From positions 1 through 43,565 of the forward strand of contig NZ_BAIS01000019.1 of NCBI RefSeq assembly GCF_000613345.1: a stretch of 43,565 bases of DNA, written 5' to 3'. The notes below the pieces were generated by a model that was not told the origin of the DNA, did not search any database, and worked only from the letters and a program-made list of their open reading frames with translations. The position numbers and the translations under genes are program-made. Below are positions 8,138-15,657 of this stretch, in pieces; the stretch's first letter is position 1; each line of letters begins with the position of its first letter. This stretch comes from Prevotella disiens JCM 6334 = ATCC 29426. GTDB taxonomy: Bacteria; Bacteroidota; Bacteroidia; Bacteroidales; Bacteroidaceae.

Positions 8138-8953
8138 TTAAAATTTATAGCCAAATCCTATGTTCATATAAATGGGGTACATGTTGAAAGAAATGGTTTT
8201 GAAACTGCTTTCAAATATATCTTTGAAACCCCAAGTTAGGTCTGCATTCAATGTAAAATGGCGGAACATATTCCACGAACCACCGATTTGTGCGCCCCAA
8301 TTGAAGTGATTGAGGTTACTGCTAAAGTCGTATGTCGCCACTTTGTCGTTATCAAAACTTACTTTTTCGCCTGTTGGGTCGCCTTCACGCAAGTATCCGT
8401 TGCTCACTTTACCTGCAAATTCGCCGTCAAGACGGAAAGAGGTAAAGATGCCTGCGCGTATTTTCCATGCGTTGTTAATGCGATAATTCGCCATAATAGG
8501 TATGGAAAGGAACGTACTGTTATAGTGTGTTTTAACATAACCAGTCCAATAACCTGAAGTTTTGCTGCCGTCATTGATAATTTCCATGTGGTATGCTTTG
8601 GTTTTTGCACCTGTTATCATACCTTTTTCTTCAAATTTCAATCCTGCTGAAACACCCCATTTCATTTCAGGACCAAACCATTTTGTTGCCACACCTTCTA
8701 AGGTTGCGTTTAAACGTGGACTATAACTATCGATTTTTCTTATTTCTTGAGGCAATGAAAGGGGGCTTGCACCACCAATATTCACCCCAGCTCTTACTTC
8801 AAGTTCCCAACCATTGCGGTCGGTAAGTTCTATGGCTGAGATGAGTTCTTCTTGTGCTTGTGCTGTCAAACCCGTGAAAAGGAAAAGAAAAAGGCAAGCA
8901 AACTTACTTGTTTTCTTTAATGAAAAATTGTATATAGCTGATATATTGTTCAT
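8138..8953 (-). CDS. Outer-membrane beta-barrel protein
   Basis: 271 residues. A signal peptide (FACLFLFLFTGLTAQAQ, cut near residue 34) is followed by alternating hydrophobic strands: WELEVRAGVNIGG, MKWGVSAGLKFEEKG, YNSTFLSIPIMANYRI, WKIRAGIFTSFRLDGEF, NWGAQIGGSWNMF, FTLNADLTWGFKDIF and the closing strand MYPIYMNIGFGYKF ending in Phe, the signal for Bam insertion. This fits the outer-membrane beta-barrel families (PorT-like) common in Bacteroidota, with about eight strands. The substrate or partner is unknown. It follows the PCMD lipoprotein gene by 25 bases and is probably co-transcribed, so the lipoprotein and barrel may work together. An alternative start inside the first 12 residues is possible. 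Confidence 0.8.
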   Translation of the reverse strand: MNNISAIYNFSLKKTSKFACLFLFLFTGLTAQAQEELISAIELTDRNGWELEVRAGVNIGGASPLSLPQEIRKIDSYSPRLNATLEGVATKWFGPEMKWGVSAGLKFEEKGMITGAKTKAYHMEIINDGSKTSGYWTGYVKTHYNSTFLSIPIMANYRINNAWKIRAGIFTSFRLDGEFAGKVSNGYLREGDPTGEKVSFDNDKVATYDFSSNLNHFNWGAQIGGSWNMFRHFTLNADLTWGFKDIFESSFKTISFNMYPIYMNIGFGYKF

Positions 8954-8978
8954 TGTTTTTACGTTTAATTAGAATTGA

Positions 8979-10094
8979 TTACTTGGTAAAAAGTTCCATT
9001 TCGTCTACATAAAGCGTGCTGCCAACGGCTCCATTAAAGTTCGCTCCGTCTTTACTTGACGACATGATAATGGCTAAACTATACTTTCCGTCTTTCAATT
9101 TTTCCATATCAACCACACGTCCGTCCACTGAATTAAAGTCGATAACGAAGTGAGTCCACTCATTTGTTTCTTTTTTATCTGTTACTTGAGCAAAAAGAAC
9201 TATATTCTTGCTGGTCTGAGCGTTATTTCCATCTAAGTAAGGCGTATCATCTGTTACTTCAAACAATACTGCGTAAATATCAAAATCATCTCGTTTGCCA
9301 CTTACGATACTGCTATTTTTATCGGTATAAACATCGCCTGCCTTGTACTTATAATAGCCTGAAAGTTTGGTAGGTATCTTTCTGAAAGGCAAACCAAAGT
9401 GGGTTGATTTCGCCATATTACCTAATTCGATGTTGAAAGTACCCATGAACAAGTTGCCAGCGGCAATAGGCGCTTTGAATCTTTTACCCAATTCGCCTGT
9501 ATCTTTTGTAGTAAGTTTTACGCATTTGCCCAAGACGCCACCATCAACTTGGCAAGTTGGATAATCTTCAGCCTTTGCATCTTGGTGCGTAATGAGGTAT
9601 CCTGCGTTTCCACTTCCCCATTGCATGATATCTTTGCCATTGGTTGTTTCATAAAAGATGTGGAAATACTCTTTTTTAACACCTTCCCTATCGGTATAAG
9701 TGTAATATTTTGCATTTTCAAAATGATATTTTGTTGCCACGTCATCGGTGATAAACGACACTTTGTATGGCTTTTTCCATTGTCCATCTTCCGATGTTAC
9801 AATGTAATTTTGCGGTGTTAAGAAGTTACGAACAGTACCACTTGCAGGGTCAATGGTAGCACCTGGGGTCAGTTCAAACTCGGGTGCCATCTTCGTTAAA
9901 TCCTCCCAACCATTCATATAGAACCGAACTTCATTGTTGGTAATGATAGGCATACGCGAGGTTTTATAATCTTTCAAGGTGGCTTTCGTTATGTCTGCCT
10001 CTTTATTTAAGGCTTCATCTTTGATACACGAGCCGAGAAGTAAAATGAGCGAAAGGCATATCGTGCCTTTACAGAGAACGTTTAGATGTTTCAT
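8979..10094 (-). CDS. PCMD-domain lipoprotein
   Basis: 371 residues. Lipobox LLLGSC (Cys at 23) makes it a lipoprotein. A short Ig-like N-terminal region (about 45-115: VRFYMNGWEDLTKMAPEFEL, GATIDPASGTVRNF, YIVTSEDGQWKKPYKVSF) matches the fold that often precedes a PCMD (putative carbohydrate metabolism) domain. The C-terminal 240 residues have PCMD features: GNAGY, GGVLGKCVKLTTKDTG, GNLFMGTF, THFGLPFRKIPTKLSGYYKY, DIYAVLFEV and the end GSTLYVDEMEL. The domain is a carbohydrate-binding-like jelly roll. Surface or periplasmic sugar binding is inferred. It lies in a minus-strand run with the transpeptidase upstream (53 bases) and the beta-barrel downstream. No SusC/SusD or glycoside hydrolase is adjacent. 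Confidence 0.8.
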   Translation of the reverse strand: MKHLNVLCKGTICLSLILLLGSCIKDEALNKEADITKATLKDYKTSRMPIITNNEVRFYMNGWEDLTKMAPEFELTPGATIDPASGTVRNFLTPQNYIVTSEDGQWKKPYKVSFITDDVATKYHFENAKYYTYTDREGVKKEYFHIFYETTNGKDIMQWGSGNAGYLITHQDAKAEDYPTCQVDGGVLGKCVKLTTKDTGELGKRFKAPIAAGNLFMGTFNIELGNMAKSTHFGLPFRKIPTKLSGYYKYKAGDVYTDKNSSIVSGKRDDFDIYAVLFEVTDDTPYLDGNNAQTSKNIVLFAQVTDKKETNEWTHFVIDFNSVDGRVVDMEKLKDGKYSLAIIMSSSKDGANFNGAVGSTLYVDEMELFTK

Positions 10095-10147
10095 TTTTTT
10101 TATTTAATGATTTATATTGCGATAGATAGTGAATAAATTGTATTCTT

Positions 10148-11365
10148 TTATTTCTTCTTTTTCGTTGTATTTGCCGTTTTTATCGACTTTTTCGTTGGTT
10201 TGATAGCTGCTTTTGTTTCTTTTGTGAGTGCCTTTTTTATGATTTTAGCAGCAATTGGAGCAGCCACTTCAGCCCCCCAACCACCATTTTCGATGAACAC
10301 TGCAATAGCAATTTGCGGATTGTTCATAGGCGCAAAAGCAATGAAAGTGGAGTGGTCGGCACCCTCATTTTCCACCGTTCCGGTCTTTCCGCAAATGGTA
10401 TAGTCGGGCGTGTTGATAGCATAAGCCGTTCCTGAAGTAACCACACCACGCATTCCTTTTATAATAGGCTCGTAATATTTGGGCGCAATCTTCGTATTAT
10501 GGCGTTCAAAAAAACGTTGTGGCAACGTATATCCCTTGCCCGAGCGAGTGATATGAGGCGTATAAAAGAAGCCACGATTGGCAATGGTAGCTGCTAAATT
10601 GCACAATTGAAGCGGCGTACAGGTTAAATCGCCTTGTCCCATACCTGTCCAAATGGTGGTCAATGGGTTCCACCCACCTTTATAACGGCGTGCCATATAA
10701 GCTGAATTAGCAATTAATCCGCCTTTTTCATCGAGCAAATCAACTCCTAATGGTCCGCCCAAACCCATGCTAATCATGTAGTCGTGCCACGTGTCTAAGG
10801 CGTTATTATAGCTCCCATATTTGGCTTTATTGCCAATCATGAGTTTGAATGCTTTCAAAAAATAGGTATTGCACGAAGCCGAAATAGCTCCTTCCAACAT
10901 CAAAGGTTGGCGATGTTTGTGGCAATTTACCTTTATATTACCCTCACGAAAAGCCCCTCCACAATGCAATTTTGTAGTGGGTTGAATGATTCCTTCTTGC
11001 AAATAAACGAGCGCATTCGCCACTTTTATGGTAGAACCTGGTGCATAAGCCGTTCCGATAGCGAGGCTTAAATTCTCTCCTTGAGGCGAATTGGTAGCTA
11101 AACAGATGATTTCTCCTGTTTTAGGGCGCAGGGCTACAATGCTTCCTTTCTTATCTTTTAAAAGCTCGGCAGCAAGGGTTTGTAGTTGTGGCAACAGGGT
11201 TGTAGGTGGCTCGTTTGTCGTTTTAGCCACCATTTGCTTCACTTCTTTTTGCTTATCTGGTTTGTTTGGATAGAGCCGCTCCATTTCTCCGTGATATTCT
11301 TGCGCCAAAATGGGCAATGTTATCATGGAAAAAACTATCGCTATGATGTATTTTTTTGTACTCAT
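10148..11365 (-). CDS. Minimal secreted penicillin-binding transpeptidase
   Basis: 405 residues from MSTKKYIIAIVFSM. The longer frame to 11419 starts upstream of the promoter and is rejected. All three class B PBP motifs are present: SxxK as S111-TIK114, SxN as S164-CN166 and K327-TG. The supporting FAPMNNPQIAIAVFIENGGWG is also seen. Unlike PBP2 or PBP3 it has no N-terminal dimerization domain: the transpeptidase begins by about residue 55, after a signal peptide ending LPILAQ, so the enzyme may be free in the periplasm. The C-terminus is a Lys/Thr tail (PTKKSIKTANTTKKKK) that could bind wall or membrane polymers. The likely activity is peptidoglycan D,D-transpeptidation or related acyl transfer. 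It is the first gene of a possible three-gene unit. Confidence 0.85.
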   Translation of the reverse strand: MSTKKYIIAIVFSMITLPILAQEYHGEMERLYPNKPDKQKEVKQMVAKTTNEPPTTLLPQLQTLAAELLKDKKGSIVALRPKTGEIICLATNSPQGENLSLAIGTAYAPGSTIKVANALVYLQEGIIQPTTKLHCGGAFREGNIKVNCHKHRQPLMLEGAISASCNTYFLKAFKLMIGNKAKYGSYNNALDTWHDYMISMGLGGPLGVDLLDEKGGLIANSAYMARRYKGGWNPLTTIWTGMGQGDLTCTPLQLCNLAATIANRGFFYTPHITRSGKGYTLPQRFFERHNTKIAPKYYEPIIKGMRGVVTSGTAYAINTPDYTICGKTGTVENEGADHSTFIAFAPMNNPQIAIAVFIENGGWGAEVAAPIAAKIIKKALTKETKAAIKPTKKSIKTANTTKKKK

Positions 11366-11386
11366 ACTCTCTTCGTTTTCAGGGTG

Positions 11387-11394
11387 CAAAGTTA
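11387..11394 (-). promoter_or_regulatory. Promoter -7 element of the transpeptidase gene
   Basis: TAACTTTG on the minus strand, 21 bases before the ATG at 11365. Its place downstream of the longer frame's start fixes the choice of start codon. Confidence 0.5.
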
Positions 11395-11542
11395 CATAAA
11401 ACGTTTCGGAAATTAGCATTTTTTTTTAGCTTCTTTAGAAATCTATGGCATTGAATGCCGCACATCTATCGTAAAAGCAAGCACCTTGTGCCACCAATAA
11501 ATAGCTTTAAAACACCAAAACATGTTGTTTTTCTTTTCAACG

Positions 11543-11574
11543 TTTGGCAGTGTTAAGAAAAAGTCGTAAATTTG
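11543..11574 (+). promoter_or_regulatory. Consensus promoter of the DUF4738-like gene
   Basis: TTTG at 11543-11546, a 20-base spacer and TAAATTTG at 11567-11574: a full match to the Bacteroidota housekeeping promoter. Start near 11581, leader about 17 bases. Confidence 0.65.
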
Positions 11575-11597
11575 CATAATATAATAATTTAAAACTG

Positions 11598-12220
11598 ATG
11601 ATGAAAGTATCACGCAACATTGTAGTTATCCTTATGCTCGGAGTAATTTCCGTAGTGATAACATCGTGCAAAGAAGAAAAAAAATCTGATAACATTATCA
11701 CCAAAATAAAGCCAAAACCCAAGGCTTCGCATCAACCACAACAACTTTCAAATTTTAAATACCAAAAGAATATTGAGTGGTTGGGCAAGAATTATACGAT
11801 TCTTATTGAACGCCATGCTGATAAATCGCTGCCTATGGTAGCCGATTCCGATGAAAAGAAATATTATGACAATAAAATAACGCTCACAATCTTGCACTCT
11901 GACGGTACGAAATTCTTTAATAAAACATTCCAAAAAGATGATTTTAAAGCATTTGCACATAATAAATACGTTAAAAATGGGGCGCTTATAGGTTTGATGT
12001 TCGATAGGATTGAAGGCAATGTGTTGAAGTTTGGAGCCAGTATAGCTCGCCTGACCCCAATAGCGATGAGTTTATTCCTATCGATGTCAATATCAATAAC
12101 TTAGGAAACATGAGTGTTACTTCTTCAGTGGAACTTGATACGCAAAGCGTAGTGGGACAAGAAAAGTCCGAAGAGAAGCCTAAAACAGCTCTCGAGCAGG
12201 CTGAAGAAGACGGAATGTAA
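11598..12220 (+). CDS. DUF4738-like lipoprotein, frame broken by one missing base
   Basis: With one base added near 12047 the gene gives about 207 residues. Lipobox VVITSC (Cys at 24) after a hydrophobic start marks a lipoprotein. After a basic, Pro-rich linker (KIKPKPKASHQPQQ) come WLGKNYTILIERHADKSLP, LTILHSDGTKFFNKTFQKDD and GLMFDRIEGNVLKFGASIA. The restored frame then reads SPDPNSDEFIPIDVNINNLG and ends with an acidic tail, KTALEQAEEDGM. The layout resembles DUF4738 lipoproteins of Prevotella and Bacteroides, an assignment from memory that I hold loosely. Function unknown. The DIP1984 family gene starts 25 bases later and may share the transcript. Confidence 0.6.
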
Positions 12221-12245
12221 AGGTATTTAAAACAAAATAAGAATA

Positions 12246-12701
12246 ATGAAATTAGCAGAAGCATTGTCAATTCGCAAAGAATTGAATAGAAAAATAGAGC
12301 AATTACAAGCCCGATTACTCGCAAATATAAAGCTACAAGAAGGTGATGAACCCACTGAACCAGTGGAAGATTTGATGAAGTCGCTTGATAATAGTTTGAA
12401 AACATTGGAAGAATTGATTGCTCGCATCAATAAAACCAATATGCACACCTTGCATAATGGGCGCACATTGACCGAAATGATGGCTGAAAAAGAGGTTTTA
12501 ACCTTGCGTGTTAGCATTCTACGAGATGTTTTCAATAAAGCAAACGAAGGACATGACCGTTATTCTCGCTCTGAAATTAAACTCATTACCACCATTGATG
12601 TGCGCAATTTGAGCAAGCAAATTGATAAATTGGCAGAGAAATTGCGCAAATTGGATATTGAAATTCAAGGACTAAACTTCCTCGTTGAATTGGAAGATTA
12701 A
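12246..12701 (+). CDS. DIP1984 family protein (septicolysin-like)
   Basis: 151 residues, almost all helical. KLAEALSIRKELNRKIEQLQ at the start, RINKTNMHTLHNGRTLTEMM in the middle and RNLSKQIDKLAEKLRKLDIE with IQGLNFLVEL at the end fit the DIP1984 family, once annotated as septicolysin. A long coiled coil is expected, with no signal peptide or membrane segment, so the protein is cytoplasmic. The biochemical role is unknown and the toxin name should not be relied on. It is likely transcribed with the DUF4738-like gene upstream. The next gene, ftsY, has its own promoter. Confidence 0.8.
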   Translation: MKLAEALSIRKELNRKIEQLQARLLANIKLQEGDEPTEPVEDLMKSLDNSLKTLEELIARINKTNMHTLHNGRTLTEMMAEKEVLTLRVSILRDVFNKANEGHDRYSRSEIKLITTIDVRNLSKQIDKLAEKLRKLDIEIQGLNFLVELED

Positions 12702-12930
12702 AGATATTTTGGTGTAACCCAATGCGAAGGGCGAGTTGAAAATAAAGGATCATGAAACGTTTGGGCGCGTTATAAAATAAAATTTACGTATCAAGCCCCG
12801 CACGTTAGCATGGTTTACGCTGCATTTAGCATGTTTCATTACCACTCAACTGACTTCGTCGGAGGGCGAGGGTGGGTTTAGGGAAGTTTTTTTATTCATC
12901 AAAGTGCTACATTTTTCAATAAAAACTTTG
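12702..12930. other. Intergenic region before ftsY
   Basis: A gap of about 230 bases with no open frame of note. It contains repeated words (ttagcatggtttac/tttagcatgtttcat) and an inverted pair ATGAAAC (12752) / GTTTCAT (about 12833), perhaps a decayed mobile repeat, then a G-rich stretch at 12860-12890 (cggagggcgagggtggg). Confidence 0.35.
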
Positions 12931-12955
12931 TAACTTTGTAGCAAATTAGCTAATT
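12931..12955 (+). promoter_or_regulatory. ftsY promoter -7 element and start-site palindrome
   Basis: TAACTTTG at 12931-12938 is followed by AATTAGCTAATT at 12944-12955, a perfect 12-base palindrome that abuts the ATG and covers the expected transcription start. Confidence 0.5.
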
Positions 12956-13912
12956 ATGGGATTTTTCGGACTTTTCAACAAAAAGAAAAAAGAAGTACTC
13001 GACAAGGGTCTTGAGACTACAAAGCAAAGTGTATTCTCTAAAATTGCACGCGCAGTAGCCGGCAAATCAAAGGTAGATGATGAGGTTTTAGATAACCTTG
13101 AAGAGATTTTAATCACGTCTGATGTGGGCGTTGATACGACAGTGAAAATCATTGAGCGTATTGAGGAGCGCATCGCACGCGATAAATACGTTTCAACATC
13201 GGAGTTGAACGATGTTTTACGCGCTGAAATTGCCAATCTACTCACGGAAAATAATACTGAAAATGCTGAAGATTGGGACTTGCCAACCGACCATAAACCA
13301 TACGTTATACTCATTGTGGGCGTAAATGGAGTAGGCAAAACTACGACAATCGGCAAACTTGCTTACCAATTTAAGAAGGCTGGAAAGAAGGTTTATCTTG
13401 GGGCTGCTGACACTTTCCGTGCTGCTGCGGTGGAGCAAATACAGATTTGGGGCGACCGTGTTGGCGTTCCTGTCATCAAACAACAAATGGGTTCCGACCC
13501 TGCAAGTGTTGCTTTCGACACCTTACAAAGTGCAAAAGCCAATGGGGCTGACGTTGTTATCATTGATACAGCTGGTCGTTTGCACAATAAAGTAGGACTC
13601 ATGAACGAGTTGAAAAAGATTAAAGAGGTCATGAAAAAGATATTACCAGAAGCACCAGACGATGTTATGTTGGTCTTAGACGGCAGTACTGGACAAAATG
13701 CGTTTGAGCAAGCGAAGCAATTTGCATCGGTTACGCAAATCACATCACTCGCTATCACGAAACTCGATGGTACTGCAAAGGGTGGAGTAGTGATTGGTAT
13801 CAGCGACCAATTGAAAGTTCCTGTAAGATATATCGGCTTAGGAGAAGGCATAGAAGACTTGCAACTCTTTAATAAAGAGCAATTTGTAGATAGTTTATTT
13901 AAGCAAGACTAA
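12956..13912 (+). CDS. ftsY: Signal recognition particle receptor FtsY
   Basis: 318 residues. FtsY is the membrane-docking GTPase for ribosome-SRP complexes. The acidic A domain of E. coli is missing, as in many bacteria: the protein starts MGFFGLFNKKKK, an amphipathic basic helix that can bind lipid directly. The N domain covers about 20-100. The G domain has GVNGVGKTTTIGKLA (122 onward), DTFRAAAVEQ (152 onward), DTAGRLH (204 onward), TKLDGTAKGG (268 onward) and GLGEGIEDLQ (294 onward). It heads a run ftsY-rimO-HU-HU/LysM on the same strand with gaps of 80, 75 and -1 bases. Confidence 0.97.
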   Translation: MGFFGLFNKKKKEVLDKGLETTKQSVFSKIARAVAGKSKVDDEVLDNLEEILITSDVGVDTTVKIIERIEERIARDKYVSTSELNDVLRAEIANLLTENNTENAEDWDLPTDHKPYVILIVGVNGVGKTTTIGKLAYQFKKAGKKVYLGAADTFRAAAVEQIQIWGDRVGVPVIKQQMGSDPASVAFDTLQSAKANGADVVIIDTAGRLHNKVGLMNELKKIKEVMKKILPEAPDDVMLVLDGSTGQNAFEQAKQFASVTQITSLAITKLDGTAKGGVVIGISDQLKVPVRYIGLGEGIEDLQLFNKEQFVDSLFKQD

Positions 13913-13992
13913 AGGTTTAAACCTACAAGTTGAGAACTTAAAATACAGCGCAAAAATCTAAATTGTAAGACGAAAAAAGCGCCCAATATTGC

Positions 13993-15294
13993 ATGAAGAA
14001 AAATCAAATAGATATTATCACCATGGGGTGTTCCAAGAATCTTGTTGATTCGGAACTCCTCATGAAACAATTTGAAGCCAATGGATACGATTGTGTACAC
14101 GATTCTGAAAAACCAGAAGGCGAAATTGCAGTCATAAATACTTGCGGTTTCATTGATACTGCCAAGGAAGAAAGCATCAACACAATCCTTGAATTTGTTA
14201 ATAGAAAGGAAAACGGACAACTGAGCAAACTATTTGTAATGGGTTGTCTATCACAAAGATACAAAGAAGACTTAGAGAAAGAAATACCAGAGGTGGACAA
14301 ATTCTATGGAAAATTTAATTTCAAAGAATTGCTAACCGACCTTGGCAAAGCTGAAGTAACGGCATGTAATGGGCGTAGAAGCCTTACTACACCGCATCAT
14401 TACGCTTATATTAAGATTGCGGAGGGTTGCGACCGCCATTGCGCTTATTGTGCAATACCACTTATTACGGGCAAACACCGTTCAAGAAAAATGGAGGATA
14501 TTCTCAAAGAAGTGGCTGAATTAGCCGCTGCAGGGACGAAAGAATTTCAAGTAATTGAGCAGGAATTGACCTATTATGGGGTAGATTTGGATGGCAAACA
14601 CCACATCACGGAATTGATTTCGCGCATGGCGGATATTCCTGGCGTCGAGTGGATTCGATTACACTATGCTTATCCAAATCAATTCCCTATGGATTTGTTA
14701 GATGTAATGCGTGAAAAGCCACAGGTTTGCAAATACTTAGATGTGGCTTTACAGCATGTTTCCGACAATATGCTGACCCGTATGCGCCGCAATGTTACCA
14801 AGCAAGAAACTATGGATTTTATCCGTTCATTGCGCGAAAAGGTGCCTAATTTGCACATTCGTACTACGCTTTTAGTGGGTTTTCCTGGCGAAACAGAGCA
14901 AGACTTTGAAGAATTGAAAGAATTTGTGCGTTGGGCTCGCTTCGAACGCATGGGTGCTTTCGCCTATTCGCACGAGGAAGGCACTTACAGCGCATTGCAT
15001 TATGAAGACGATGTACCCGAAGAAGTGAAGCAAAAGCGGTTGGACGAAATAATGGCAATACAGCAAGAGATTTCAGCAGAGATAGAAGCTGAAAAGATTG
15101 GCAAAGTATTGAAAGTTATTATTGACCGTAAAGAAGGTGAATACTACATTGGACGCAGCGAATTTTGCTCACCAGAGGTAGACCCAGAAGTGCTTATTCA
15201 AGCCGACAAGACATTGAAAATTGGCGAATTTTATCAAGTCCGCATCACAGAAGCTGATGAATTCGACCTTTATGGAGAAGTTTTAAACGACTGA
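13993..15294 (+). CDS. rimO: Ribosomal protein S12 methylthiotransferase RimO
   Basis: 433 residues. RimO is a radical-SAM enzyme that methylthiolates an Asp of ribosomal protein S12. The N-terminal domain holds the auxiliary cluster cysteines C13 (MGCSKN), C51 (NTCGFID) and C85 (MGCLSQRY). The radical SAM cluster is CDRHCAYCAIP at 146-156. The C-terminal TRAM domain (about 368-433) ends FDLYGEVLND. MGCSKNLVDSE separates it from MiaB, as does the absence of MiaB's typical N-terminus. It follows ftsY by 80 bases. Confidence 0.96.
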   Translation: MKKNQIDIITMGCSKNLVDSELLMKQFEANGYDCVHDSEKPEGEIAVINTCGFIDTAKEESINTILEFVNRKENGQLSKLFVMGCLSQRYKEDLEKEIPEVDKFYGKFNFKELLTDLGKAEVTACNGRRSLTTPHHYAYIKIAEGCDRHCAYCAIPLITGKHRSRKMEDILKEVAELAAAGTKEFQVIEQELTYYGVDLDGKHHITELISRMADIPGVEWIRLHYAYPNQFPMDLLDVMREKPQVCKYLDVALQHVSDNMLTRMRRNVTKQETMDFIRSLREKVPNLHIRTTLLVGFPGETEQDFEELKEFVRWARFERMGAFAYSHEEGTYSALHYEDDVPEEVKQKRLDEIMAIQQEISAEIEAEKIGKVLKVIIDRKEGEYYIGRSEFCSPEVDPEVLIQADKTLKIGEFYQVRITEADEFDLYGEVLND

Positions 15295-15369
15295 TATAAT
15301 AGTTCTTACAAAAATACTCTAAAGTACTACGATAACAATTAGTATAAACGCAAAAGTAAATCCCAAGAT

Positions 15370-15657
15370 ATGAACAATAAAGAATTCATAGCCGCATTAG
15401 CAAATAAGACAGGTCGCACGCAAGACGAAACGGAAAAGCTTGTGAAAACAGCCTTGCAAGCAATGGGAGATAATTTTGAATCGGGCGAACCTTTCTTGGT
15501 TTCGGGCTTTGGAGCTTTTGAAGTAAAAAAAAGAATGGAACGTATCATGGTCAATCCTGGTACGGGACAGCGCATGTTAGTGCCACCAAAATTGGTTTTA
15601 GGCTTCCGTGCTACTCAGTCTGTCAAGGAAAAACTGAAGAAAGGAGGGGCTGAATAA
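15370..15657 (+). CDS. HU family DNA-binding protein
   Basis: 95 residues, standard length. MNNKEFIAALANKTGRTQDE forms the dimerization helices, and VSGFGAFEVKKRMERIMVNP then the arm with NPGTGQRMLVPPKLVLGFR, containing the Pro (about residue 65) that intercalates into DNA. The C-terminal helix ends KEKLKKGGAE. It is a cytoplasmic nucleoid protein that bends DNA as a dimer. Its stop overlaps the ATG of the next gene (TAATG), so the two HU-domain proteins are translationally coupled and may form heterodimers (inference). Confidence 0.93.
   Translation: MNNKEFIAALANKTGRTQDETEKLVKTALQAMGDNFESGEPFLVSGFGAFEVKKRMERIMVNPGTGQRMLVPPKLVLGFRATQSVKEKLKKGGAE

Noticed and set aside
11366..11419. Longer N-terminus of the transpeptidase
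   Set aside because: The added 18 codons lie over and upstream of the promoter box and would hide the signal peptide.
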